Shown here: positions 47,406 to 59,276 of the stretch, piece after piece
How the letters are laid out: each line of letters starts with the position of its first letter
Numbering within the stretch: the stretch's first letter is position 1
Source of the DNA: Physcia stellaris
Lineage: Eukaryota > Ascomycota > Lecanoromycetes > Caliciales > Physciaceae
Length of the DNA: 64,000 bases
Direction of reading: 5' to 3'
NCBI GenBank assembly: GCA_018902385.1
Contig: JABSSW010000002.1
Location: forward strand, 372,001 to 436,000
The notes under the pieces: model-generated
What the model saw: the letters and a program-made list of their open reading frames with translations, nothing else
What the model was told of the DNA's origin: nothing
The model's database searches: none
Position numbers and translations under genes: made by a program

Positions 47406-48097
47406 ATGTTGTCTTCCATCCTATTCATTCTCTCTTGGCTCACACTCGCCCTTGCAAACGGTGTCCCTCCTTTATCTACATGCATTCTCAACGGTAACCC
47501 TTGTCCAACGGGGTCAACCTGCACTCCGACTCAGACCTGTGGTGGCCTATGCGTTACCAGCTTTACTCCACCCCCAGTAGTTCCATGCACCGTCGGCAAC
47601 GACAAACCCTGTCCAACCAACGCGATCTGCACGCCCACTTCCGTCTGTCAAAGTAGTCCCACGCCGTGCGGTGGACAATGCATCGCCACTACGAATCCTC
47701 CCACTCAGCCGCTGCCGACACAACCCTGTGTAATAGGAGCCAACAACTGTCCCAGTAATGCGTTCTGCACTCAGACGGAAACGTGCGGCGGTCTCTGTAA
47801 GTGCACTACCAGCTCAATCTACCTCGTTCGCAACACGACAATGTATCGCGAGCGAAAGAAAGGCTCAAGCCCTCATATCCACTTTGCATTCGGGCAAGAC
47901 CTTCCCTGTACCTTATCATGGTTGACTCACAAAACTCAATAGGCATTTCCACACCTCCTACAGTAACGCCAACTCCGACACCGAAACCTTGTGGAGGGTA
48001 CTTTGGCAAGTGTCCAATAAAGCAGAAGTGTGTTGGAAAAGATGGCAAGCCCTGCCTTCCTTTCCAGTTGTGCAGAGGTACTTGTGTGCCTAAATAG
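47406..48097 (+). CDS. small secreted cysteine-rich repeat protein
   Basis: Two exons, 47406-47796 and 47943-48097, join into a 181-residue frame across a 146-bp intron (donor GTAAGT, acceptor ATAG). The signal peptide is MLSSILFILSWLTLALANG. The mature part is built from about four repeats of a six-cysteine unit of the form C-x-(G/N)-x-x-CP-x-x-x-x-C-T-x-T-x-x-C-x-G-x-C, separated by Pro/Thr linkers (TPPTVTPTPTPKP). The last unit ends CLPFQLCRGTCVPK. Size, secretion signal and disulfide-rich repeats fit an effector or antimicrobial-like or wall-associated protein; the family is not named. If the intron is kept, the frame runs on for 48 codons and ends without the last repeat, so a retained-intron isoform is possible. 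Confidence 0.78.
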
Positions 48098-49133
48098 GGA
48101 AAGGTGCCAACTTCACTGCGAGATCTTCGGCTGGGGATTGTTTGGGCTCGTGCGTTTGAAGGTTAGGTAGTTCCATCCGATCTAGTGTGGCTTGCGCAGG
48201 AGCTTTGTCGACTGGTGATTATATCTGGAGCATGTCGCTGTCTTCGCGTTGCATTGTGGAACATGGTCAGAGTAAGCATGTACAATCGATCGCCGGTGGA
48301 GGAATCGACTACAATCTCAGTATCCCACAGAGTCCACTAAGAGCGATGTTGAAGGATTTGTGCCATATGTAGTTGAACTGCGACCCTCAAGGTTCGGCTT
48401 TGGTGAATTACCGTAGTAGACCTTGCCCATATCCAGGATCTGACCCCTTCAAATACATAGTTCATGGTTGTACTCTGAGAGCGCACCTAGACCTTGGCCT
48501 GTTGATACCTTATCCTGAATCTTTGGCCTGGAAGGGACGTGTGAGTAGCTGCGTTGGAATCAGGGCACTGCATAGCGGTTGTTTGAGTAAAAGATTCGGG
48601 ACTAAAGGATGGTGGCCTGAGGCTCGATTGACTCTTGAGAGAGCAGGGCCGTCATTTCGGGCGGTTACGCTGCTTCGCTCACTATATAATAGGTTGGAAG
48701 CTTACTTGGTCTGAACTTTTGATTCCGGGCTGTTCTTCCACCTCCTACAGCGCTAGCTATGACATGGCCTCTGGTGACAATAATCAGACACATAAGCACC
48801 CAGAAAAGGTGACAGTAAATTGTGTTGGGGAGTTCCCCAGAGTTGAGAAGTCACGAAATCATAGACGAAGGATTAGATAATAATTGACTCGTATCGCATC
48901 TTGCGTATCAAGAAGGTAGCAATCACCAATGGGCCTTTTGGACAACCGTTAAAAGGCTAAGTGGTCTCGTGGTTAGATCACTCGGCCGAGCGCACATTGA
49001 TTTTGATTACTAAGCATTGAAGGTCAGCCTTGGTGAGCCGCGCGGTGCGGCTCAAATAACCGGGTCAATTATAAACGCTAATCTACAACTTCTCTGCTTC
49101 ACTACTTCAACTTCCCGAAGATACGTGCTGGTG
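48098..49133. other. intergenic, no supported gene
   Basis: Short ORFs only. A tRNA-like patch near 48953-49031 was examined and not accepted. The frame of the next gene is open upstream of its ATG but is probably leader sequence. Confidence 0.45.
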
Positions 49134-50354
49134 ATGCCGTCCACACCAACAAGTCATGTTGGTCACTATGCATTGCCAAGCAAACCGTTTCACCCACGCA
49201 GGAGCCATCACAAGTCCCGAGCTGGATGCGAGGCATGCAGGAGACGCAAAAAGAAGTGTGATGAGTTGCCACATGGATGCTCTGGTTGTTTAAGATCAGG
49301 CATTCCTTGCCACTATGACAATGCTAGGAAAGGAGTGCATCAAGTCGTCCAAAGAAAAGCTTTACATTTACCAAGCACAGTGGTTACTTACCACGGCCTA
49401 CCTGGGTTTGGACCAGGCGAATTTGAGCTTCTCTGTCATTTTCACGCCCAGACTCTACGCACCCTTGGCTCATCGAGCGTGCAAGAAGTCATTACGGGCT
49501 GTATTGCAGCTGCCCTTGAATTCGACTACCTCAAGTATGCCATTCTTAGCCTTGCGGCATCACATCTAGTGTTCCTGTCAGATCGTCCTGACCTGAGAGT
49601 ACATCGTCACCTCGATAGAACGCTACTTAGCTTTCGTCAGACATTGTCTTCTCCTATTACATCCGCTCAAGTAGACGCAGTCCTTACAAGCTGTGTGCTC
49701 TTGAATTCGATTGTCTTCTCTGCTTGCGACCAGAGACCTTCCGAATCCTGGTTGTTCAACGGCACAGCAGATTTGCAGTGGCTCAAACTACAATCCGGAC
49801 TCCGGGCTATCATGTTCGACATTAGACATTTACTACGGGAAAGCTCATGGGCAGCTGTGTATACCAAGGATGCCGAGTCCATTCGTGGAACCGGGGCCTC
49901 ATTTTATGCCGAAACTCCAGGCTCTGAGAGCATCCCAGAGGATTTCATGAATGTTTTCGGCGTCAAGCAAAGTTCAAACACCGCCTATGACTCGCCACTC
50001 CGGTCACTGATTCCTTTACTGACCTCTGATCCTTTGTCCAATTCTTTGACTCAATTAATGGCAGTCATGCATCGTTTCAAGCCAGAGTTCCACCAATTAA
50101 TTCAGTCCAGAGACCCGCGAGCTTTGCTTCTGCTGGCACATTGGCTGGGCTTAATGTGCAAGGTAGACCTATGGTGGGTTTCCGGCAGGGCTAGATCGGA
50201 ATGCTTTGCTTGCTGCAAGTATCTGGATGCGAGTGGTGATGATACTATCCGTGGATTACTCTCTTTCCCAGCGCAGTCTTGTGGCTACCAGATGGGACAT
50301 CGGGACGCACAACGAGTAGGACGGGTAAATGGAACTAGCATCAACATCTTTTGA
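49134..50354 (+). CDS. Zn(II)2Cys6 transcription factor
   Basis: A single open frame of 406 residues from ATG 49134. The binuclear zinc cluster is at about residues 31-60: CEACRRRKKKCDELPHGCSG followed by CLRSGIPCHY, with the six cysteines in the usual C-x2-C-x6-C spacing and then C-x2-C-x6-C. The remainder resembles the C-terminal part of fungal regulators related to the sterol-uptake-control group (GFGPGEFELLCHFHAQTLRT; LSLAASHLVFLSDRP; LLLAHWLGLMCKVDLWW). It would bind CGG-type sites as a dimer. It is the first gene of a run with an RTA1-like protein, a P450 and an Ssu1-like exporter, so control of those genes is possible, though this is inference only. An ORF start further upstream (49017) uses no ATG. 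Confidence 0.85.
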   Translation: MPSTPTSHVGHYALPSKPFHPRRSHHKSRAGCEACRRRKKKCDELPHGCSGCLRSGIPCHYDNARKGVHQVVQRKALHLPSTVVTYHGLPGFGPGEFELLCHFHAQTLRTLGSSSVQEVITGCIAAALEFDYLKYAILSLAASHLVFLSDRPDLRVHRHLDRTLLSFRQTLSSPITSAQVDAVLTSCVLLNSIVFSACDQRPSESWLFNGTADLQWLKLQSGLRAIMFDIRHLLRESSWAAVYTKDAESIRGTGASFYAETPGSESIPEDFMNVFGVKQSSNTAYDSPLRSLIPLLTSDPLSNSLTQLMAVMHRFKPEFHQLIQSRDPRALLLLAHWLGLMCKVDLWWVSGRARSECFACCKYLDASGDDTIRGLLSFPAQSCGYQMGHRDAQRVGRVNGTSINIF

Positions 50355-50516
50355 GTCACTTTGAACAAGACCAGGGTTATTGCGAGGCAACTATCCAACA
50401 GTGGGTAATCCATGATATGGAAGTATGGAATGAGCGCCAATATTTTCGAAAATGAAATCTTAACCGGCCAGAAGCCTCAAAGCTTTGTTACAATTCATTC
50501 GTCTATACATCAAATG

Positions 50517-51619
50517 CTAGATGCTCTGTGCCAGAGCCTGTTCTGATATCTCCTGAGAGCTGTGCTTCGAATCCTGCGCCGGCACCCATCGACCTGGATG
50601 CCAGAATGCCAAAATCCAAACGGCAAGTACCACAGGCGCGAACTCCAGCGTGCCAAAGAGTACCTCGTTGGTCGAGATGGAACCGAATAGTCCCTCAGCG
50701 GTCTCGGCCAGGCGGAAAAGCGTTCGAAGGTAGATCAGCAGACTCGCAATCGCTAGCGCCAAGATAAATTGATCTTTAGTCCGAACCGTGTATTTCAGGT
50801 TGGCATCGCTTGCAAGGGCGACGCGGAACATCGTCAAAATGGTGAGAAAAGCGGTAAAAGAGAAAGACTGGATGGCAAGACCTGCGAGTAGGATGTTATT
50901 GCCTGTGGTCGGATCTATTTGTGATTGCGGTGTCAACATCTTCACTCCGCACGTTCAATTGGAAGACTTTTCTCAGAATATAAAAGAGGATCAAATTTCC
51001 CTGGACCGACTTACCCTTCTGATTAGATTGCGACGACCCGACTAGAGCTGCACCAGCTATCTGTAAGATGGTGGTTAAAATGTCGACCGTGACGAAACCC
51101 CAGAGGACGAACTTTGGCGCCAGCCACCAGTGACTAGCCTTGTAGCCACATGACTTGGCCCAGGCAATTAGTTTGTTGATGCAGACGTATATGCCTGCCG
51201 AGATGAAAACGGGGGCAACGACGATCATGAAGTACTGCACCACGAACCAGATGATGTGGTATGGATCATTTTTGGACGAGAGGGAGCGGAAGATATAGCC
51301 CATCGTCTCCAAAAAGCAGGCTAGCGCGACAGGCGAGAGATACCAAGTTTTTAATCTCACAAGCTGAAGAATGTGCACGCCACAGCTAATAGCGAAGAGG
51401 ACGATGCCCAAGACGCAAAGAACAAATGATGGCGTATAGCTGCATGCAAAGTCCATGTCAGCCATTCACTCGATGGCAAGGACCCAACAAGCATATAGCT
51501 AGGACTCACCCATAGATGATCACCCTCGCATCATGTCGACCGTGCGGATTGGGGAAGTCTGGGTTCTGAAAGCCAGCTCCAGTTGGGGTGTGAGGCGGGA
51601 GGGAGGTCACAGTAGCCAT
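50517..51619 (-). CDS. RTA1-like seven-helix membrane protein
   Basis: Three exons, 51619-51510, 51439-51015 and 50914-50517, join into a 310-residue frame. The introns of 70 and 100 bp have GTGAGT and GTAAGT donors. Seven hydrophobic segments are visible, starting with SFVLCVLGIVLFAISCGVHI. Family marks are CFLETMGYIFRSLSS in the loop region, FMIVVAPVFISAGIYVCINK, and DPTTGNNILLAGLAIQ before the fifth helix. RTA1-like proteins (Rta1, Rsb1, Pug1, Rtm1) are fungal plasma-membrane proteins linked to lipid translocation and resistance to azoles, 7-aminocholesterol or molasses toxicity. The start at 51619 gives a short hydrophilic N-terminus typical of the family. The C-terminal tail is short and ends ALAQSI. 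Confidence 0.88.
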
Positions 51620-52249
51620 TTATGAGTATGTGATTGCTTTTTAGGTATGTGGTAGTAGTGATTGATGGTAACGGAGCATGCACCAAATTGGAGGGACAAC
51701 TCATCTTATACGCATTTGGGAAGTGAAGCGGCTAATCTCAGGAGTAGTTGAATTGAGTCGGGGGAACCTCAGGTCGGATTTTGCTTGCCCGAAGGCCGTC
51801 TTGGCTGGTAGACAAGGACCAATTGTGCTTAAGGCTAGATGCTCTGTGAGGGAGAATAAGCAGAGTCATCAATTCAATCCCTTCCCATACAGGACGATTT
51901 GACGAATCGGGTTTAGTATGAAATAAGCGAATACGCCGAAGGCTCCCATTGGCTGCAGGAACTTACAGACCGTTCTTCCGAATTCCTTGTGCGCCCATTT
52001 CCACCCTCTGACTTGAGCTTTCCTCCCTGGCACGGCTCTTTGCAGCATCGATGTGTGTCACCTGCGCGTGGAAGATTAGACGCCTTTTTCAGAGAAAGCC
52101 GGTTGCGTCGTCAGCTTCTTTACTTCATGCGTCTTTTATGTTTCCCAACCTCGCCAACGTGACTCTTTCAAGTCTCCTGCTCCCTTGCTACATCGATTCC
52201 CCTCTCTGCAATTCGCTCTTCACCAAGTAAGAGTGAGATACGTATCACG
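51620..52249. promoter_or_regulatory. divergent promoter between RTA1-like gene and P450
   Basis: A 630-bp spacer with two head-to-head starts. It contains only a short plus-strand ORF (51678-51902) without domain signs. A shared control region for both genes is plausible. Confidence 0.45.
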
Positions 52250-54112
52250 ATGTCGGCTTTCCCGTCCGTGGCATTCACCATAGCCCTTTCCGTGCTCGCC
52301 GCTTTTTCATCCAGGAATAATAGCGTTCTCGCAGCTATACAGCTCTCGCTTTGGACAAAAGCGTTGATTATTTTCTTGTTCGTCATTGGTGCTCGAATTA
52401 TATATGCTTGTCATGTCTACCCTAACTACCGAAGCCGGTTGCGCAAGCTTCCAAGGCCTCCAAGCAAGCCTTCACTCATCATGGGTCACTTTTGGCAGAT
52501 GATTGAGGCAGGGCCAGGGAACGCTCTTCGCTTATGGGCCAATAGTGTGCCCAACAACGGCATCATTCGGTACTTGGACTTTTTCAATTCGGAGCGAATC
52601 GCTGTTGTCAGCCCAGCTGCGCTAGCCGATGTTCTCGTTCACAAGTGCTATGATTTCGAGAAGCCGCCTCAGCTTCGAAAGGGCATCTCACGGATCTTGG
52701 GCTTGGGCCTTTTCCTAGCCGAAGGAGAAGTCCATAAAGTAAGCAGCTTGACCTGGTTTCAATGCCAATATATTCGTATGCATTGACAGTGTACTAGTTG
52801 CAACGAAAGCATCTTATGCCTGCTTTTGCATATAGGCACGTTAAGAACTTGTACCCGATGTTTTGGGAACAGTCTAGAGCATTAGTCGCTGCGATTCTGG
52901 CATCTAATGTCGATGCTGGCGTAAGCATGTGTATCGAGGTTAACGAGTGGGCAAGTAGGGCTACGCTTGATATTATTGGCCTAGGAGGTTTTGGGCAGAG
53001 CTTTGACGCCATTCAAGATCCCAATAACGAGATCAGTCGAACGTATCGCAGCATCTTCGCACCAGGTCGAACTGGACAGATACTCGGAATCCTTGGCTTT
53101 CTGATGCCGCAGTGGCTTGTTCGAAGGTTGCCGTGAGTATGACTTTCACCTTTTCATCTTCCGTCAGAAGCAAGATGACTGCTAATACATGTAGAACAGC
53201 CTTTTACGAAACGACAAGATGAAGCGCTCTGCGGATCTCATTCGATCCTTCTGCCGCTCGTCAATCAATACTAAACGAGAGAAGCCCAAGGTCGATCCGG
53301 AAGGCAAGCTCGACATCCTCACTGTTGCTATGAACTCTGGACTATTCTCTGATGAGGAACTTATCGATCAAATGATGACGTTTCTCGCTGCAGGTATGCG
53401 CCTTCTCTCTTTTGAACAAAGAATTCCTGTATAGCCTTATTTTCCCTGAACTGACTATTGTGGTCACTTGGCCCCTATGGGCTAAGAATGACCTTCAGGC
53501 CACGAAACAACAGCATCAGCCCTTACATGGGCAATCTATCTTCTGGCAAAGCATCCAGACATACAAAATCGTCTTCGACACGAAGTCAGGAGTCTGCTTC
53601 CAGATCCCTTAGGAGATCCCTCCTACACCGTCGCAGCAGAGACCATCGAGAGAATGCCATATCTCAACGCCGTGTGCCAGGAAGTTCTACGGCTTTTCCC
53701 TCCCGTTGCTGTGACCATCCGCGTCACAGTCAGAGACACTTCTATCTGCGGTCAGCCGATTCCGCAGGGCACCACAGTAATGATACCCCCATGGGCCGTC
53801 AATGGGAGCACAGAACTGTGGGGTCCTGATGCCGAGGAATTCAGGCCAGACCGATGGCTACGAAGCGCAAAAGATCCTACCGCCGAGCACAAGAGTTCAA
53901 ATTACAATTTCCTCACTTTCCTCCATGGCCCGCGAAGCTGCATCGGGCAGAGCTTTGCTATGGGTGAGTTCTCGTGTTTGCTGGCTGCATGGGTTAGTGC
54001 TTTCGGAACTGAATTGCAGGATCCCGAATTTATTCCGATTCTCAAGGGTGGTATCACTGCTAAGCCTGCGGGTGGCCTGCATGTGCGCGTTAGTTGTTGG
54101 CAGCACGTCTGA
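52250..54112 (+). CDS. cytochrome P450 monooxygenase
   Basis: Four exons, 52250-52738, 52798-53132, 53200-53393 and 53499-54112, join into a 543-residue frame with consensus splice ends. An N-terminal signal anchor is present (about residues 25-52). Conserved parts are: KLQRKHLMPAF (C-helix area), the oxygen-binding I-helix AGHETT (about 339-344), the K-helix ExxR as EVLR (about 399-402), FRPDRWL (PERF region), and the heme loop FLHGPRSCIGQSFA with Cys487 as the iron ligand. The closest look is to the CYP3/4-like fungal families; I cannot assign a number. It would act in the ER with NADPH-P450 reductase on a hydrophobic substrate. It sits between an RTA1-like gene and a membrane-protein gene, near a Zn2Cys6 regulator and an exporter. 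Confidence 0.93.
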
Positions 54113-54626
54113 GGAACAATTTAGATAGATGTGGAACGCGGAAGTCTTGATCTCGGCTCGTTGGGTAGTATGCATGATGCGTGGGTGTTTGTAGAGGAGT
54201 CTGCCACACTAGCGATTGACTTTTGTTGCCTCCATAGTCCAATAAAGAGACTGGTACGATACTGGAACACTTGCTGTACTACTTTGAATGCTCTTCTAAT
54301 GCTTACATAGTATTATGAAAAATGATTAAATAGCTTCTGAAAGGACTACCTTCACGCAGGAGCAGCTTGACATCATAAACACACCAACAAGTGGTAGAGC
54401 CCATAAGAATTTTGTTTCAATTAATCGGGGATGCTTGTACGAAAAACTATCATGGTATCTTGAGTGTTCAATTAAACTTGAAGTAGCCACCGATAACGCC
54501 TACGCAAGGCCAATAACGATTTCGCGACTCACCGCTCAGCATTGTTCAGACATTAGCACACCGCTCTTCTCAGCTCATTACCACCAGTTCTCTTCCGTAC
54601 TTGCTCCAATTCAAAGAACCAACCGA
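54113..54626. other. intergenic between convergent genes, nothing seen
   Basis: This lies between the P450 3' end and the 3' end of the MARVEL-like gene. It is AT-rich and has no ORF above about 90 residues. Confidence 0.45.
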
Positions 54627-55214
54627 TCAGACGTTCGCACGGCCGGTATGTAGAGACCTCCCACCTCTCAGAAAGAAGAACCAGACCGCCGCGAAAATGG
54701 CAGTGAAGAACCACAGCAGCATATTGATGAGGTCGATCCAGACCGCATTCTTCATCCTTCCGACCCCACTATCACCTTCCGGGTTCTCATGGATATACAT
54801 CTTCCCAAAGATCCCAAACACCGCCGCCCACAGAATACTATCATCATCAGTTAGCCCAATTTCCACTCTCCCTCTTTCTCAAATCATCCCCAGAACAGAG
54901 AGAACGGACAGCGGTACAACTTACAAGAGGATCAAATCCCAGCCAAACGCAAAGTAGGAGGGCACCTTAGGGATCATGTACACCAGTGCCGTAATCGCGC
55001 TGAGCGTCCCGATTGCGACCGCGTAGCCCCATTTCGAGTCTGTGTATTTGTGCGCTTTGTGCGCCGCGTGTAGGTCCGTGGCGTAGAGACCGATGACTGC
55101 GATGCCGAACACGAATTGCAGGAAGCGTAGCGTGAGGGAAGTTATCACGAGCGGGAGTGGGTTGTCGGAGGTTGAGGGAGCTCTGCGAGCGAAGCGCGAT
55201 TTGCCGAGTGCCAT
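54627..55214 (-). CDS. four-helix MARVEL-like membrane protein
   Basis: Two exons, 55214-54925 and 54837-54627, join into a 166-residue frame (donor GTAAGT, acceptor GATAG). Four hydrophobic segments are visible: LVITSLTLRFLQFVFGIAVI, YAVAIGTLSAITALVYMIP, a segment around ILWAAVFGIFGKMYI, and AVWIDLINMLLWFFTAIFAA. A conserved-looking DSKWGYAV loop precedes the second helix. Layout and length match small fungal MARVEL-domain proteins of the plasma membrane or secretory vesicles (relatives of Nce102-like proteins). The function is otherwise unknown. The splice join restores a continuous third helix, which supports the model. Confidence 0.78.
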
Positions 55215-56108
55215 TTTTCAGGTGGAGATGGAGGTGGAGTGCGGCAAGGCTAGAACTCCGCTCGTGTCAGTTTACGTTCTGAATCAAGGGTGACGGTGAT
55301 CTGACAATTGATTCCTATTTTGTCCGGAACAGTCGTGTGGAATGCTGGTGATTTGTCGCGGATGATAAGCTGTTCGTCACAGCGTGAAGGCGAGAGTACG
55401 GATAGCAGCTTTTCTAGTTGTCAAGCTGCTGCTCGACGCTTTGTGGATTGATGTGTGTTGTGTCTGACGGTTGAAGACATGTGAAGACAGCTGGAGAGGT
55501 CATATGTTCTTGCAGAAATTGGTTGCCAAGCCATGACGATGTGGCTTGACCCTTGCGCTCTTCACGCGACTTAAGCGCGCTGCTCGCTAAGGACGGCATG
55601 TCCCTGAAAGTATGCTACTCCAGTCAGCCAGGACTGCCTAAACATCAACACTTCCAAAACGAGCAATTCGTCCACACCAATGCACTTCCTGTGCGATCCT
55701 TGGCGATATCATACAGAGGATGTTGTCCAACTTGGACGGGAAACCACAGTCCCTGACAAAGCTGCCGCGCAAACACGGAAACAAGATGCAGCATGAGCTG
55801 GCGTTTTCCCGACTCTGGCGCTTCCGAATACCGCCCGTGCGTAGATTTGTGATTCATATATCAGATAAAATTTCTCAAACAAGCTTACTACTATGACGCT
55901 TGTTGTGCTGGTCACGGGTAGTCCTGGCACTGATGACTGTTCATCGACGACGATGATCATAGGGGGTTTGCCATTATATTCAGTCAGATCAGCCAATTAC
56001 GAAGATCACTTTCTATCTACCAGAGCAGTGTGTAAGACTACGCTCTAAATATTTCATTTCCTCCATTCAAACTAAATTACTCGTCATTTACCTTGCCTCA
56101 CATAGAAT
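55215..56108. other. intergenic, no supported gene
   Basis: Several short overlapping ORFs (for example 55709-55996, minus strand) show no domain or splice support. It holds the divergent promoters of the MARVEL-like and Ssu1-like genes. Confidence 0.45.
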
Positions 56109-57861
56109 ATGGATCCTTCGGGCGAGGGTCTAAAGGATGGCGTTGGTTCCATGAGCTCGATGCAAGATGTACCCTCTGCGATTTACATCAACCCGCCAGA
56201 ACCCGTATCTCCTAGTGAGCCTGCAGCACGGAACAATCTGCAAACCCCTACTACTGCTACAATAGGAGAGAGCCTCGGCAAGGAAGAGAGGGGATGGAGA
56301 AAAGTCATCCGAAACTTTACGCCTTCGTAAGCTTTGTTACTGAAACGTGTTTGGTCACTTTTACTTGTGCTCCCATTATATGCCCTACTCTCTCACAAAA
56401 AGCTAAACTGGATGTTCCTCAGATGGTTCTCTGTCATCATGGGTACAGGGATTGTATCGATACTTCTCCACAACCTACCATACAACGGGCTTTGGCTGTA
56501 CTGGGTTTCAGTCCTTCTTTTCGTCATGAATGTGTGTCTTTTCATTGTATTCCTGATAGTTTCCACACTGCGGTACATATTGTATCCAGAGATCTGGTTC
56601 GTAATGATTCACCACTCCACACAGTCTCTATTTGTGGGAACTTTTCCGATGGGCCTCGCGACCATAATCAATATGATTGTCTTTGTGTGCGTACCAATCT
56701 GGGGAACGTGGGCCATCTATTTGGTGAGCGAACCTATCAATTTCTCAACCCTTCTCAGTTGTTTGACATTTACAGGCTTGGGCTTTATGGTGGTTTGATT
56801 CGCTCATAGCCATAACTACCTGCTTTTATATTCCCTGGATCTTGTAAGTATATCTATCGGTCAATATCCTTCAACAGACAAGCTCGGCTTATCACTCAAC
56901 AGCATGTGCCATCAAAAGAAAACCGGCCTTTCTACGATGACTGCGGCATTTCTGCTGCCAGTAGTCGCCCCTATCGTGTCATCAGCTACTGGGAGTATTG
57001 TGGCCGGAGTGCTACCAAAGCCGACGTACGTTTTGTGGACCGCAGTCGTGTCTTACATCCTTTGGGGTGCCGGTGTCCCTCTTGCGATGGCAATCCTGGT
57101 TATCTATTTTCAGCGACTCACCGTACACAAACTGCCTCCCCGCGAAGTCATCGTTTCTGTCTTCCTACCCTTAGGCCCTTTAGGCCAAGGCGGATTCGCC
57201 ATCATGCAGTTAGGAAAGGTCGCACTTGAGGTCTTTCCCAAGACTCATACTCTTGAAGCAGCCGCGGGTTCTGCCGGCCAGATACTTTACGTCTTCGGTT
57301 GGCTGACTGCACTCATCATGTGGGGCTTTGCTGTTGTCTGGCTCCTGTTGGCCCTCGGTAAGTTCAATATTGTGAATAATCAGGGAAATAGCGGTCAGAG
57401 TGAGCCGTCACGTCTTACCACCACGCAATACATCCCGTCATCAAAGGCCTCGTATAGTGCTGATTATTTCACAGCAAGTATCAGCCGAAGCAAATTCCCT
57501 TTCAACATGGGTTGGTGGGGCTTCACCTTTCCTCTCGGCGTACTTACTGTGGCAACCACGACAATTGGAGAGGAGATGCCGTCAAAGTTCTTCTTGGTGC
57601 TTGGCACGGTAAGTTCTCGAGACATATACTCCCGCCAGCTGTTGATATCTATATTTTGGTGCCTGCCCTCATGAATATTCAGCTAACGCCAGCCGTCGTA
57701 AGATATTTTCAGTATTGGTGACGTTACTATGGGTCATGGTCGCTTGTGGAACCGTACGTAAGCTTGGAACAGGAGAGCTTCTGTTTGCGCCCTGCCTTAA
57801 GGATCTAGAGGGTATTCCGAAGGAACAGACGGCTCAGCATGTGGGAGAGAAAGCGGCATAA
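56109..57861 (+). CDS. SSU1: Ssu1-like sulfite efflux pump (TDT/SLAC1 superfamily)
   Basis: Five exons, 56109-56326, 56423-56723, 56776-56843, 56903-57608 and 57703-57861, join into a 483-residue frame. About ten membrane segments follow a 70-residue hydrophilic N-terminus. Family motifs are WFSVIMGTGIVSILLHNLPY, the FVGTFPMGLATIINM segment, AIYLAWALWWFDSLIA, TAAFLLPVVAPIVSSATGS, PLGPLGQGGFAIMQLGKVA, and NMGWWGFTFPLGVL. These are typical of Ssu1, which expels sulfite and gives sulfite tolerance in yeasts and dermatophytes. The last intron uses a CGTAAG acceptor; a TTTTCAG 8 bases further would break the frame, so the chosen site is better. It lies next to a P450 and an RTA1-like gene. Confidence 0.9.
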
Positions 57862-59276
57862 TGAGCGCGCAGTTCCCGGTAACTTCCCTCGTCAATGGAA
57901 GCGTTCCAGAAGACAAGTAATACACATATGGCCTGAAAAATTACCTTTGGAAAATCGATAGGCCCAGACTTTTCCCACGAATTCATTGAAGCGTATTGGT
58001 GAAGTGAGTGATCCCTTCGACAGTACCACCAAAAATATAGTCAGCCTTACTATTTGGGTGTGCTGAGCAATCTTGCTGATCTGACGAACAAACCCCTCGT
58101 GGACTAACTACCACAAGCATGGCCACGTGGAATAATGAGGCGTCTACAAGGATAAAGTCGGCGGAGCCAGATCGGCTTGACCGATAAACGAGATTCCGTT
58201 TTCGTCAACTCAGGTGGGACAGACATCAAATGATGGAGGCCGTACGTATTACATTTCGCATCGTTCTACTAATCGCGATCCTTTGTGCTACCGAATGGAA
58301 TGTCCAGCATCCTATGTGTCGAAACTGATGATCTCCAATCGTCTACCAATCCTTGAGCTACCTGTCTTCGGCTCGGAGAAAACTAGTGGGGGCTCAGTGG
58401 GTGATCACCGAGAAGGCTGGTTTCTCTGTTCCTCTCAAGTTGCATGAGAAGAACACATGCTAACATGTCTTAGACCAGGATCAGTCAACTTGCTGATTGT
58501 CTTCGTCCGATAGTCAACCATGTGATCGACTGATAAGATTGAGTCAAAATCCTCTGCAGATCATGGCCCGTTCCTGGATGAAACATCTGAGACTCAAGAT
58601 TTGGTTGGAGCGCGATAGCCGCGCAACGTGGATTGGCCCATTAGACATGCCGCGATGGGCCGTACCTTTCGACTATAATTTCTATTTTCTGACAACTCGG
58701 AGGATTTGGGGGCTTCACACTGGCCTTGCTAGCGAGATCCGGGCTTCATCGCTCCCGTCAAATGCCCCGAATCCGTTTGACTCGCACCAATCTTCTCGCG
58801 CCTTCATATCTGCTTTTGTCGCAATGCCATCCTTGAGCTCTACAATAAGTAAGCAAAGGGGGCAAGATGTGAGTCAAGTGAGTTCTTCGTAATCTAATCT
58901 TTTGTTTGCATTCCATGTCTTAGGAAAGACGTCTTTCGTACTCGTAGACGGCATGGAATCCTTTAGTAAAGGCTGCGAGCCTGGCTGTGCAAGCCCTCCT
59001 TTGCATCATGCGCATATATCTATATGCGATGTGTGGGCCGCTTCTACGGCGATGCTGGGCGAACGCATCCCACCTCATCGTCAGGGGCTGAATGCCATAT
59101 GGATGTTATCATCACTCCAGCCCGAAGTGTGGAGGCTGCATCATATAAGGATTGTCCTAATCGAGGAGCATATATAAATCCCCCCAACGCTCGTTAAGAA
59201 ATTCATCAGTACACGCCCTTATCCAAAGACTTTCCTTTATTCACTTCTTCGTCGCTCCTTGACATTATCTTCAAAT
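57862..59276. other. intergenic, no supported gene
   Basis: ORFs of 77-131 residues (58214-58447, 58497-58892, 58902-59177) lack domains, signal peptides and splice support, and are not called. A TATATAAAT box-like stretch at about 59169-59177, 100 bp before the next ATG, is a plausible promoter element. Confidence 0.45.

Noticed and set aside
48953-49031. tRNA-like patch: AAGGCT...AGCCTT pairing and a D-arm-like TGGTCTCGTGGTTAGATCA
   Set aside because: There is no T-loop consensus (GTTCGANTC) at the right place and no proper anticodon stem. At best it is a tRNA-derived relic.
58214-59177. three consecutive plus-strand ORFs of 77-131 residues
   Set aside because: They do not join through good splice sites into one frame and show no domain or signal peptide.
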